Positions 42,352 to 51,615 of a stretch of 64,000 nt of DNA are shown one piece after another. The translations under genes were made by a program, and so were the position numbers. The first letter of the stretch is position 1. Each line of letters starts with the position of its first letter. The notes under the pieces were generated by a model, which saw only the letters and a list, made by a program, of their open reading frames with translations, did no database searches and had not been told where the DNA came from. Source of the stretch: Paenibacillaceae bacterium (lineage in GTDB: Bacteria > Bacillota > Bacilli > Paenibacillales > Paenibacillaceae); contig REGQ01000022.1 of assembly GCA_004134985.1 (NCBI GenBank), forward strand, positions 1-64,000, read 5' to 3'.

Positions 42352-43983
42352 TCAGGATTTCGCATTATACCGCTCCAGCGCTTCCTGGTTGATCTGAATC
42401 GCCCGTTCGATGTTCATTTTCTTAAGCTGCGCGGCAAATTTGTCAAAACCGCTGATGGGCTCCGCCCCTAATACAAACTTCAGAAACATCTCATCCACAT
42501 ACGTTTTGACCTCCGCCATAATGGTGGACAGTTCTGCAGCATCCTGAACGCTGACACGCGGCATCTGAACTTTCAACGCATTCTGTTCATAAGTGGAATA
42601 CAGCTTCGCCGCTTCTGTCTGCTGCGGAAAACCGTAGTATTGCTCTGTGAACCTATCGTCTCCGACAAAGCCCGGCGATGGCTGGGACACCCGCAAATAT
42701 TTGGACAGCGCTTCGCCTACAGACAGTTTATCCGGATTGTTCATGATCAGATCGGAATAACGGGGATAGCCGTTGTCGTCGCTATAGGTCACGCCCTCCA
42801 CCCCAAACTGTTTCAACATGTTCCCTTCATCCGAATAAAAGTAGTCAAGCCATTGCGCCGACAACTCGGGATGTTTGTTGCCTGGAGTAATGGCAGCACT
42901 GCCGCTTCCCCGATATTCATAGGCCCGGTTCATAAAGAATGGCTGATCGCCTGCCGCAAACACTGGAAACTGTGCAGCCACCAGATCATAAGCGGGTTCC
43001 TTCTCCCGGCCTGCCGCCAAATATTTGCCCATTCCGCTGCCGATCGAGGCGACGAAAGCGCCAGTCTGTCCGTTGATGATTTTCGTATCCAGCGACTTAG
43101 CATCCTGCGTGGGAAAATCCGGGTCAAGCAGTCCGTCTGCATACCATTGGTGCAGCAGCGCCAGATAGTCCTTATAGGCTGGCTCAAGCGGTCCATATTT
43201 GACCGTTCCTTCATCCTGGTAGAATCCCGTCCCAATGCCGTACGCCCCGTTAAAGAACTCCCGCTCAAAGTTCCCGATCACCATGCTTAGCGGCGTGGCG
43301 GCACCTTTCCTGGTCTTGAACTGCTGGAGCACTTCTGTCCAATCCGATATCGTAACCGGAACGTCCAAATTCAGTTCATCGAGCCAATCCTTGCGCAGCA
43401 TCAATCCGGCGCTGACAATATTCAGTTGACCTGCACCGATTGCGGGAAAGGCGTAGATTACGCCATCGTCAGTGGTCAACTGCTTCAAGATGTCAGGGTG
43501 CCTGTCAAGATAACGCTGTAAATTCGGAGCGTGCTCGCGAATAAGATCATTAAGCGGGATGATGACTTGATCCGCCAGCGCCTTCTCCGGCCCGCCAGGG
43601 TAGGTGGTGTAATTGTATTCAATCAGATCAGGCAGATTGCCCGAAGCGATCATCAGGTTGAATTGCTGGGCTTCCCCGCCTACCGCTGGATGGCGAAAGT
43701 CGATGCGCACATTGGAACGCTTCTCAAGCTCCTGGAACAGCAGCGTTTCACCCATGCTTTTCAAGCTGCGAGCGGCATCGGGATGCAGCGCTACATAATA
43801 AGACAACGTTACCGGCTCCATGTTGTTCTCTGTATTCTCATTACCGTCTTGCTTAACTGCCGTTGCCGGCGGCGTTTGTTCTGTCTTCTGAGCGCAACCC
43901 GCCAGAAGTGCGGTAATTAGCATCATACTTAATACGGCACATGATATTTTTCCAAACCCGCTTCTCGTATGCTTACATCTCAT
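42352..43983 (-). CDS. LplA-type sugar-binding lipoprotein
   Basis: 543 residues, ATG with GGGAGG 10 bases upstream. Lipobox LITALLAGCAQ (Cys near 30). The mature part opens with VTLSYYVALHPDAARSLKSM and includes LPDLIEYNYTTYPGG, characteristic of LplA/YtcQ family 1 binding proteins that carry oligosaccharides. The length (around 540) matches that subgroup rather than shorter MalE-like proteins. It delivers substrate to the LplB/LplC permeases immediately downstream. Confidence 0.9.
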   Translation of the reverse strand: MRCKHTRSGFGKISCAVLSMMLITALLAGCAQKTEQTPPATAVKQDGNENTENNMEPVTLSYYVALHPDAARSLKSMGETLLFQELEKRSNVRIDFRHPAVGGEAQQFNLMIASGNLPDLIEYNYTTYPGGPEKALADQVIIPLNDLIREHAPNLQRYLDRHPDILKQLTTDDGVIYAFPAIGAGQLNIVSAGLMLRKDWLDELNLDVPVTISDWTEVLQQFKTRKGAATPLSMVIGNFEREFFNGAYGIGTGFYQDEGTVKYGPLEPAYKDYLALLHQWYADGLLDPDFPTQDAKSLDTKIINGQTGAFVASIGSGMGKYLAAGREKEPAYDLVAAQFPVFAAGDQPFFMNRAYEYRGSGSAAITPGNKHPELSAQWLDYFYSDEGNMLKQFGVEGVTYSDDNGYPRYSDLIMNNPDKLSVGEALSKYLRVSQPSPGFVGDDRFTEQYYGFPQQTEAAKLYSTYEQNALKVQMPRVSVQDAAELSTIMAEVKTYVDEMFLKFVLGAEPISGFDKFAAQLKKMNIERAIQINQEALERYNAKS

Positions 43984-44036
43984 ATGAACAATGCCTCCCT
44001 ATTGTATATCGTGACCGTTCCTCCTGATGGCAGCGC

Positions 44037-45896
44037 CTAACTCCAGCGCTTCAGCCATAAATGCACTGCGCGGCGGATGATCGGGCTCATCGGATAACGC
44101 CAGCCATGCGCCTGGCATGATTTCAGCAGAATGGACAGCTCCCGCTCCTTCGTAAGCGCATTCAATTTTGCGGCAATGTCAGCCCTCAGCGAGCTGCAGC
44201 CCTCCCCAATGCGCAGCAAAGCCATAATGGAGAAAGAGTAATATTGAAAATCGAGTTCTTCACGATCATTAATAAACTCATCATTATGATAGCCATCCCC
44301 CCACTCCCCCCGACTGTCAGCCACTGCGACCAAGTCCGGTACCATCTCCTGGTCCTGCAGCTTGCCGAGCAGATAGATCGCTGCCAGGGCGCGGGCAATA
44401 TTGTACTTGCGGCTTGTCTGGGGGACAAAAGCATCCCGTTCTCTTACGATGCTGCGCAGCACAGGCAATGCAAGCGGATCACCAAGCAGGCCAAGCGCGA
44501 GTGCGCTGTGCTTGCGCAGATGCTCCCGGCCGGCTTCGAGCATCCACAACCGCAGATCGGGACGAATGGCGTGATCAAGCCGTTTGGCTGACCAGATCGC
44601 TATGCCTGGCTTGGTGCTGTCCAAGCCGGCGCGGATCGTTTCGACATCGCTCATCCAGCCCACAACCCGATTGTGTTCGTCCTCCTTATGCTGCGTATCT
44701 TTCATGCCGACATCATTATCCTTACGGTAACAGCCGGTTGTCGTCAAGACAGCCAGCAGCTTATTATAATCAATGTCGCGTACGGCAATCCCGTCTTTCA
44801 TCGCGATCGATACCGCCGCCGCCGCTGCTTCTCCGCATTTCTGCATATCCCGCTTCATGCGGATTGCGGTAGTGAAGTCATGATCCAGCGCGATGCACCG
44901 CCCAGCTGTCAGCAGACCGTCAAAGCCGCGCGGGATCAAGGCGCCGAGCGGAACCGGGATGGACAGATTCATCCCCCACAAACTCGCAACAACGCTCCAG
45001 TCCTGCAAGGTCTCACTCTCCAGCGCCATGTCTTTGCTATGGCTATCCAGATTTGAATAGGCGTAGAAAATCGGCTTGCTGGTGACCTTGCCGGACAAAT
45101 AGGCAGGAAGCGTCACATTCTCCTCTCCCACAATGCATCGGCTCTCCCGGATGCCGAGCAGCGGTGCAGTCCGCAACAAACGCCTGCTATCCTCATAATT
45201 TTCCATCAGGTGTGTAGGGAGGGTCGATGAATCAATGATAGCAGCGCTCATCGCGCGGGCATCGGTAGCATCGACATAACCGGCATCGGTATAGTAATGC
45301 TTTACCCGCTTGCCCTCGACCAGCATGACAGCGTTGGAGTACGGCTGCATCATGCCATCGAGCTCTCTACCCATGCGGGTAGCGCAGCCTGCGGCCGCAC
45401 ACACTTCGGCATTCCCGGTGCAATCAATGATGAAGCGGGCTGCGGTTGAGTGCGTGCCTTCTGGTCCGGCCCAACGCAAGCCGAGCACCCGATTGCCATC
45501 CAGGTAAACACCGGTAACCGAAGATTCATAGGCTATCTTGCAGCCAGCCAATAGCGCTTCACGTTCCAATACCACTTTTTTCAGTTCACTGTTAATGCCG
45601 TTTGACTTCGTATATCCTTGCTTCTCCAAGGCGGCAACAGCCTCATCCAACTGTTCATAGAGCCCGCCCTTGGAGCCAAAATAATAATTTAATACCGCTC
45701 CCGATGTGCCGGTTCCACCCATAGCGTTCATCCGTTCGATGCCGAGCACGCGCAAACCGCTTCTGCCGGCAGTGATAGCAGCTATCGCACCAGCGGTTCC
45801 AAGCCCAACTATAATCACATCATAGTTTTCCGTGAAGTTGTACGATGGAAGCGGACGGCGGACAGCCTGCTTATTGATCAGTTGCGACAATTGCAT
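44037..45896 (-). CDS. FAD-dependent oxidoreductase with HEAT-like C-terminal region
   Basis: 619 residues from the ATG at 45896 (GAGGAG upstream; the longer frame lies inside the preceding gene). The Rossmann motif VIIVGLGTAGAIAAITAGRSG and RMNAMGGTGTSGAVLNYYFG place it in the PF12831-type FAD oxidoreductases, as does GLLTAGRCIALDHDFTTAIR. Residues about 440-619 form repeated helices (LALGLLGDPLALPVLRSIV, YLLGKLQDQEMVPDLVAVAD) like HEAT repeats, an unusual addition. Cytoplasmic. Overlaps the upstream FAD gene by 26 bp. Probably oxidises the imported glycoside; not demonstrated. Confidence 0.78.
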   Translation of the reverse strand: MQLSQLINKQAVRRPLPSYNFTENYDVIIVGLGTAGAIAAITAGRSGLRVLGIERMNAMGGTGTSGAVLNYYFGSKGGLYEQLDEAVAALEKQGYTKSNGINSELKKVVLEREALLAGCKIAYESSVTGVYLDGNRVLGLRWAGPEGTHSTAARFIIDCTGNAEVCAAAGCATRMGRELDGMMQPYSNAVMLVEGKRVKHYYTDAGYVDATDARAMSAAIIDSSTLPTHLMENYEDSRRLLRTAPLLGIRESRCIVGEENVTLPAYLSGKVTSKPIFYAYSNLDSHSKDMALESETLQDWSVVASLWGMNLSIPVPLGALIPRGFDGLLTAGRCIALDHDFTTAIRMKRDMQKCGEAAAAAVSIAMKDGIAVRDIDYNKLLAVLTTTGCYRKDNDVGMKDTQHKEDEHNRVVGWMSDVETIRAGLDSTKPGIAIWSAKRLDHAIRPDLRLWMLEAGREHLRKHSALALGLLGDPLALPVLRSIVRERDAFVPQTSRKYNIARALAAIYLLGKLQDQEMVPDLVAVADSRGEWGDGYHNDEFINDREELDFQYYSFSIMALLRIGEGCSSLRADIAAKLNALTKERELSILLKSCQAHGWRYPMSPIIRRAVHLWLKRWS

Positions 45897-46725
45897 GATG
45901 GCCTCTCTCCTCGCTGTAGACATAACCGGCATCCATCGCCTGAAGCGGGTTCGCATAAGCTCCCGAAGGCAGTGACACCCAGCCGGGGCGATAACATCGC
46001 GGACCAGCCTCCCGTTTGATATGCATCACATCAGCGACACTCGTCATCGTCCATTGCTGCAGCGATGCGGGCCGACAAGACCAGAAACGGTGCAGCTTAC
46101 TTCTAGCTGCCGTCCAGTCATCATGAAGATCAATCGTTAGCTTCAGCAGCAATTCCCCTGGATAAAAGCCCTGTTCAAGACGAACGCCGCCAACCCCGTT
46201 CAGATCAGGAAGCTGATCAATTGCTTCATGCTGCTTCGTGTGATGAAGAAGAGCGTGGATGCTTTTGACCGCTGTCTCTTGTGGCGAATACGGTGTATAT
46301 CTGCCCGACATTGTTGTATCCACAATTTGTCTCACTGTAAGTTCACGCAATCCGGAAACATCGCCCAACAGGACACGGAAGCCGACACCGTCTTCTTCTA
46401 TTGATATGATTTCCGTCAGCAGGTGTATGTCCAATTCCTCCTCCTTGATGAGCTGGAACAACACCGGAGCCAGACCGGGGGGATTCGCCTGCCCATGAAG
46501 CAGCAGCTTTCTCCTTGCCAACTCCCCGGCATATCTTATGGAAATTGCTGTATGGGGCGGACTGCTCCAGTTTTCCCCGGAATGAAGGCTTTGAATAAAT
46601 TCATGGCCGACACTAGTGCTCGGCTCCACTACCATCACATCTCGTCTGGCAGCGCATGCCAGGCCGATGCCTGCAAACGTGGCCCCGATCACCAGTATGG
46701 GCTGATGCGGATGAACTCCGCTCAT
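45871..46725 (-). CDS. Rossmann-fold FAD/NAD-binding protein of sugar locus 2
   Basis: 284 residues from the ATG at 46725 (GGAGAG upstream). It opens with PILVIGATFAGIGLACAARRDVMVVE, a Rossmann dinucleotide motif that is GATFAGIG rather than the usual GxGxxG. The rest lacks the standard FAD-oxidoreductase C-terminal motif, and YVYSEERGHH lies near the end. It resembles a short paralogue or half of the adjacent FAD protein and overlaps its gene by 26 bp, so the two products may form one complex. Function not known. First gene of sugar locus 2. Confidence 0.65.
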   Translation of the reverse strand: MSGVHPHQPILVIGATFAGIGLACAARRDVMVVEPSTSVGHEFIQSLHSGENWSSPPHTAISIRYAGELARRKLLLHGQANPPGLAPVLFQLIKEEELDIHLLTEIISIEEDGVGFRVLLGDVSGLRELTVRQIVDTTMSGRYTPYSPQETAVKSIHALLHHTKQHEAIDQLPDLNGVGGVRLEQGFYPGELLLKLTIDLHDDWTAARSKLHRFWSCRPASLQQWTMTSVADVMHIKREAGPRCYRPGWVSLPSGAYANPLQAMDAGYVYSEERGHHAIVATDQ

Positions 46726-47108
46726 TTTGAACTGCCCCCTCTCTCCTGCTTGGTTGTACTTTGCGATCGCACTTTCAGTGTATGGCAACAGCTATTCCCC
46801 GAACATCCCCATTTCGCATGGTGGAGCACCATTCCCGTCGCGATGCCATGCCCATTCCATGCTGTCAATGCTCAATTGATGACAATAGCCAGGTTAACCG
46901 CGCTGATGAAGGGGAGGAACAATTGGAATGCAAATAAAAAAGAGACCCAAGCAAGGCAAGTTTGGGAACGTTATGACATTCCCGGGCTTGTCCCTCTGGC
47001 TCTCTTTATGTTTGGTGCGAATTTTATTAAAGCAGCTTCATTTGCTGTTGCACTGATGCCTCAGGGCATCATGTGTCATAGTCAATAGACAGTGTCCAAT
47101 TTTATCAA
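46726..47108. other. Intergenic region upstream of sugar locus 2
   Basis: It should hold the promoter of the minus-strand seven-gene operon, but none could be assigned with confidence. On the plus strand a 42-codon frame (46928-47056) follows GGGGAGGAACAATTGG and encodes a basic, hydrophobic peptide (QIKKRPKQGKFGNV and LSLWLSLCLVRILL). It might be a gene start left by a deletion; I do not call it a gene. Confidence 0.35.
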
Positions 47109-47140
47109 ATAAAAAAAGTCCACAATTCATTAGTGGACTT
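47109..47140 (-). terminator. Terminator of the collagen-like gene
   Basis: AAGTCCAC (47116-47123) pairs with GTGGACTT (47133-47140), then seven T residues on the minus strand. It lies about 48 bases after the stop codon. Confidence 0.88.
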
Positions 47141-47187
47141 GAACATGATACTCTGCACCTGTTCGCCAACAATAATTAGCGATTTCC

Positions 47188-48471
47188 CTAGCTGCCGGTC
47201 AATTGATGAACCGACCATACGACCCCCTTGTTATTGCCAATGTCCATAGAGGCAGTTAATCCTTCGGCGATATAATGCAATGCAAGGGAATCGCCCGCAT
47301 TAAGCTCAACTTCTCCTTCCAAAGTAACGGTACCGCTGCTAATAATTGTGCGTAAAGTAAGGACGAGTGCAATATTTACATCTAATACAGGGATCGTCCC
47401 TGAAATGAGATCGGTTGCTATTGGCGATATACGCTGAACAGCAAAGTATGGATTGACGTCGGCGCCAAGAGAAATGCTACTGGCTTTAGTCGATTTGTAG
47501 TTTATCGTTGCTTTGATGGCATACTTTCCTGTCGCAGGCACCGTATATTCGCCTGATTGTGCGTCAAAACCTTCCCCCGGATAATATGGGGATGAAGTAC
47601 TCCAATTCATCAATTGCGTTGACGATGAAACGGTTGTATTGCTGAGGAACGCGGAAAAGCCCTGCTTCGCATAATTGGGTTCACCGGGCTCACCCTGCGG
47701 GCCTGCTGGCCCAATTGGCCCTATCGGTCCCTGCGGACCTGTCGCTCCTGCTGGCCCTGCCGATCCCGCTGGCCCCGGATCACCCTGCGGACCTGTGGCA
47801 CCTGCCGGTCCTGTCGATCCCGCTGGCCCCGGAACTCCAGTCGGCCCTTGATCGCCCTTCTCTCCCTTTGATCCCGAAGATCCACTCGATCCGCTTGTTC
47901 CTTGCTCACCCTTCTCTCCCTTTGGCCCTGAAGGTCCAGCCGGTCCTTGATCGCCTTTATCCCCTTTTGGCCCTGCTGGCCCTTGATCGCCTTTTTCTCC
48001 CTTTGCAGCAGGGAGATCCGTATTCGTTTGCTTCGGCATGACGATGCTGACCGTATTGTGCTTTTGTATCCAACGAATGTCTACTTCCAACGCATCTGCC
48101 AAGAAGCGAACAGGCAGCATGACATGATTACGGATGAGTTGACCAGGCACCTGCAATTCCACTTGCGAGGATTGGTCTCCGTTCCATACCGTAGCCACAG
48201 ACTCTCCAACCTTAACGACTGCTTTCCTGTCGTTTTTACTAATGGTTGCAGTCTGTGTCCCCTGATCCCATTGCAAAGAAGCGTCTAACAACCCTGCGGT
48301 AAGCCGCAGTGGTATAAGCACCGTCTGATTGATCATCACAGGTTCGACCACGGTTGGAACTTTCTCTCCGTTCACTTCCAGTATAATGCCTGCCGCATGG
48401 CTAGTAGCGGAAATTCCCATTGTAACACATACAATGAGCAAAATAGTGAGCAGCCAATTCTTCATTCGCAT
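47188..48471 (-). CDS. Secreted collagen-like protein with stalk and C1q/TNF-like domains
   Basis: 427 residues from the ATG at 48471 (AAGGAGG upstream). Signal peptide ([20 protein letters not shown]); a copper-amine-oxidase-N-type stalk domain (about 28-140: [36 protein letters not shown]); about 40 Gly-x-y triplets (about 155-280) of the [13 protein letters not shown] type; a C-terminal beta-sandwich (about 285-427: [27 protein letters not shown]) like the C1q/TNF-fold tips of BclA-type proteins. It would form trimers on the surface or exosporium. The stalk-collagen-tip fusion is unusual. Confidence 0.85.
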   Translation of the reverse strand: MRMKNWLLTILLIVCVTMGISATSHAAGIILEVNGEKVPTVVEPVMINQTVLIPLRLTAGLLDASLQWDQGTQTATISKNDRKAVVKVGESVATVWNGDQSSQVELQVPGQLIRNHVMLPVRFLADALEVDIRWIQKHNTVSIVMPKQTNTDLPAAKGEKGDQGPAGPKGDKGDQGPAGPSGPKGEKGEQGTSGSSGSSGSKGEKGDQGPTGVPGPAGSTGPAGATGPQGDPGPAGSAGPAGATGPQGPIGPIGPAGPQGEPGEPNYAKQGFSAFLSNTTVSSSTQLMNWSTSSPYYPGEGFDAQSGEYTVPATGKYAIKATINYKSTKASSISLGADVNPYFAVQRISPIATDLISGTIPVLDVNIALVLTLRTIISSGTVTLEGEVELNAGDSLALHYIAEGLTASMDIGNNKGVVWSVHQLTGS

Positions 48472-49028
48472 GAGACATATCCTCCTTATTAATGTTAAAA
48501 CTATTATAACAGCACAATAATAATATAAATGTAATCCAGAACACATTGTTGGCATCTTTTTAATTATCGGTTCTCTTAAACTTTTGAAGCACAGCGGAGT
48601 TTGTCCCCTAAGACAGTTGCCTCTTTTCTCAATCCATCATACCCATTGCCAGAAACGCTTAAATCGCCAACCGCTCGGCATTCTCCTTATCTCCATATCT
48701 CCATACAAGCGTCCTGACATAAACAAAGAGGCTATGCCATGCAGCGTCCCCTAAGCCGCATATACGTAGCGCTGCACCACCTCATCCATGCATCCCAACA
48801 TGGAAAAACCGGCAAGAGCAGCATCGCTCTTACCGTGCAGTCATCCTAATATAAAATTTATAACGCCGACGTAATAACGCCATTCTCATCCCTAAAAAAT
48901 TGAAGGGTCTGGTAGTTTCGGCCATCCCCCATCAATCATTCCCTCCGCCCAGGCGAACCCCTGACCTCATCACTTTTCAAGGCTTGCTATAAAAATTTGA
49001 ACGAAAGAAGTGCTATCAGGGAGAAATC
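48472..49028. other. Intergenic region with orphan terminator-like hairpin
   Basis: No gene is visible. A hairpin at about 48806-48836 (CCGGCAAGAGC with GCTCTTACCG) is followed on the minus strand by TTTTT, a terminator with no gene upstream on that strand. The right end (from 49000, GAACGAAAGAAGTG) starts the palindrome array. Confidence 0.4.
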
Positions 49029-49092
49029 ATTGTATTTTGCACAACTTTTCCACACGAAAAAGGAAATTCTCGTGAAATTGCTGTATATTATG

Positions 49093-50339
49093 CAGGCGTG
49101 TTGATTTACCAAAAAAAGGGGTGAGAAAGGTCGCCATTTCGGGTAATGGAAAGTACTACCAAACCAAACCGAAATGAGGCGACCTCATGAATAAGCATAC
49201 CCCCTTTTTAGATATTTTGAAACAAGTACTTACGGAAGAAGAAGTAAAAGAGCTGACGGGACAGACGAATTATACGGACACGGGAAACAAACTCACGGTC
49301 TACGTCCTATTACAATATCTCGCGCAAGCCTGTTACCTGGGGTGGGAAAGTTTTCGGGCTTGTGCAAGACAGGCCCCCACGAATGGTCTCATTCCCGTGC
49401 ATTATTCCGCGCTCTCCGGGAAAGCGGGTGACGTACCGTATGACGTATTCAAACGCGTTTTTAACCTGATCATTAAAAAATGTAACCGTGCAACCCGGCG
49501 TCATCTGAATCTTCCGAAAGATTTGCTGCTCATCGACTCCACCACGGTCACCGCTCCCACCTCGCAATTGCCGTGGGCACCCTACAAAAAATTTAGAGCG
49601 GGAATTAAGCTGCATGTTGCCCTGTCCCATGGCCAGCATTCCCCTGTTCAGGTTGAGGAAACGATTGCGAAGCGCCATGACGCGCCATTAGGAGAAGTAT
49701 TGGCGGATCGGCGCTACATTTTGGTGCAGGACCGGGCCTATGGAAAAATCGCTAGACTGGATCACTATTTTGAGAGTAAAACAGTCCTTTGTGATTCGGC
49801 TGAAAGACAATTTGCACCTCGTCAAGCCGCGTAAACTCCAGCGGCAGGCTTGCGGAAAAACGAAGATTGTGCGCGACATCACCTGCTATATTGGGCAAAA
49901 AAAGTGGCAATCCACCAAGCGCCACCGCGTCGTTGAATTTGAAAATAATAAGGGAGAGATCATCCGGGTCGCGACCGACCTAAGAAAAGAGTCCCCTCAT
50001 GAAATCGCTGAGATTTACAAAGCCCGCTGGCAAATCGAAGTCTTTTTCCGATGGATCAAACAGCATCTGAACGTGCCTCAATTATTTGGAACCACGGAAA
50101 ATGCGGTCTACGGCCAGTTGTTCGTAGCGCTTACCGTGTATGTCCTTTTAAAGTGGTTATTTGATGCCGTCCATCCTAACGTTCCCCTGTTCATGCAGCT
50201 CACCTTTTGGGAGTTTATGGGACGTTGGCGCGTCTTTAGCCTGCCCGTGGAGTGGCAAGTCCAGTTCAGCCTACTTCGGAAAAAAACAGGTGATTTCTGC
50301 GAATTAACCGTCCCATAATCTGGATAATCAACACGCCTG
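49093..50339 (+). mobile_element. IS4-family-like insertion sequence, about 1.25 kb
   Basis: Bounded by 14-bp inverted repeats CAGGCGTGTTGATT (49093-49106) and their complement (50326-50339). It carries a single transposase reading frame broken by a frameshift. No short target duplication is visible; instead near-identical 62-bp array units flank it. Confidence 0.8.
49187..50318 (+). pseudogene. IS4-family DDE transposase, frameshifted
   Basis: Two frames together give a full-length transposase of about 377 residues. The first frame (49187-49834) contains the first catalytic Asp in LLLIDSTTVTAP and the second in LVQDRAYGKIARLDHYF. Homology then continues in another frame (RVKQSFVIRLKDNLHLV) to 50318, including the Y-(2)-R-(3)-E-(6)-K signature in YKARWQIEVFFRWIKQHL. 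The switch occurs near 49770 at TATTTTGAG and is a net +1 shift. This fits a one-base insertion more than a programmed slip. The start ATG follows GAGGCGACCTC. Confidence 0.85.
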
Positions 50340-50538
50340 TATTTTGTACAACTTTTCCACACACAGAAGGAAATTCTCGTGAAATTGCTGTATATTATGC
50401 AACAATTCTTAAGAAAAATGGACTTTTCAAGTAAAATCCTGCAGTTTATACAACAATTTCACTTTTGCCGCGGTGATCCTTATTGGTGTTGCGGTTTCTG
50501 GACCGGCGCCCGCGGGAGCAAAGAAACTTTGATGCTGC

Positions 50539-51615
50539 TCATTGCAGTGGCAGCGAAACCGTAAATTCTGTCCCTTCCCCAAGCTTGCTCCTTACGGCAA
50601 TTGAACCGCGATGCATCTCGATTATTTTATGCGCTATAGAAAGTCCCAGACCGCTGCCGCCTACAGTGCGGGTTCGTGAGTCGTCCGCTTTATAAAATCG
50701 TTCAAAGATGCGCGGATGATCCTGTTCGGCGATTCCGACTCCCGTATCGGAAATGCGGACAACCGCCTGTTGTTCGCTGCGCATAAGCGAGATGCTTATT
50801 GTCCCTCCTTCCGGTGTAAACTTGATGCTGTTGTGAATCAGATTCAGCCAAACCTGACTCAGCAGATCCCCGTCCGCTATAATGACAACATCCTCGGCTT
50901 CCAAGTCCATTTCGATTTTCTTCGCTTCCCACTGCGGCTCACAGGCAAGAATAAGCGATACTAACTGTTTATCCAGACGATAGGAGGCAGGATGGAACGG
51001 ATGTTGATCCGAATCCAACACCGCCAGCTTCAACAGATTGTCGCTCAACTTGGACAGCCGAACACATTCCGCCTCAATAATCGTTAAATACCGCTGCCGC
51101 TGTTCACGATCCAGATGCTCATTCTTCAGCGCCTTGGCGAACCCGCTAATCGATGTCAGCGGCGACCCGATTTCATGGGATACGTTTGAGATGAATTCCT
51201 GGCGCAGCTCCTCCATTGCTTTTAAATTCGCCGCCATGTCGTTGACGCTGTCTACGAGCTTTACGAACGGGTGCTGATGCCGATACCGCTGTTTTGTGTT
51301 ACTCTCGCCAAATCCCGACTCAAGATTGACACTAAAGTCGCCTTTTGAAATGCGCCTGAATGCTTCAATTAACTCGGCAAGAAAGTGATGCTCTCTTCGC
51401 TCTATGAAATGCCCGACAATCGCAATCCCTATGCCGAAAATGATAAACCCGAGCAGGGCGTTAAGAAGAAAGCTGATCAAATCATGAGGTTCCCATGACG
51501 CTCGCGTATAGATCGTCTCCGTCATATAAAACGCCGCTGTCCAGCTTGCTAATAGCGCGGTCAAAACCATCATGATGTTCCCAGCGACATGAAAGAAACG
51601 CGGGCTCCCCTTCAT
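50539..51615 (-). CDS. Sensor histidine kinase
   Basis: 358 residues. Two membrane helices (about 10-32 and 47-69) with a very short extracellular loop, a HAMP-like segment (FRRISKGDFSVNLES), then HisKA with H147 in FISNVSHEIGSPLTSISGF. The ATPase domain has NLIHNSIKFTPEGG, ISDTGVGI and GGSGLGLSIAHKIIE. The short loop suggests an intramembrane sensor of cell-envelope stress or of the adjacent exporter. It overlaps the response regulator stop by 4 bp. Confidence 0.9.
   Translation of the reverse strand: MKGSPRFFHVAGNIMMVLTALLASWTAAFYMTETIYTRASWEPHDLISFLLNALLGFIIFGIGIAIVGHFIERREHHFLAELIEAFRRISKGDFSVNLESGFGESNTKQRYRHQHPFVKLVDSVNDMAANLKAMEELRQEFISNVSHEIGSPLTSISGFAKALKNEHLDREQRQRYLTIIEAECVRLSKLSDNLLKLAVLDSDQHPFHPASYRLDKQLVSLILACEPQWEAKKIEMDLEAEDVVIIADGDLLSQVWLNLIHNSIKFTPEGGTISISLMRSEQQAVVRISDTGVGIAEQDHPRIFERFYKADDSRTRTVGGSGLGLSIAHKIIEMHRGSIAVRSKLGEGTEFTVSLPLQ

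Larger units (their letters stand above)
49029..50460 (+). repeat. Palindrome array, copy B, split by an insertion sequence
   Basis: Left part 49029-49092 and right part 50338-50460 match the minus strand of copy A (22641-22790). The units hold TTGTATTTTGCACAAC, TTGCTGTATATTATGCA and CTGCAGTTTATACAACAATT, about 48-52 bp apart. The 62 bp left of the IS (49031-49092) and the 62 bp at its right end (50338-50399) agree at 58 positions, so the array held near-identical tandem units before or after insertion. Confidence 0.7.

Noticed and set aside
46928-47056. 42-codon frame with a good ribosome-binding site
   Set aside because: Too short and without family features; could be a chance frame or a gene remnant, so mentioned only in the intergenic note.
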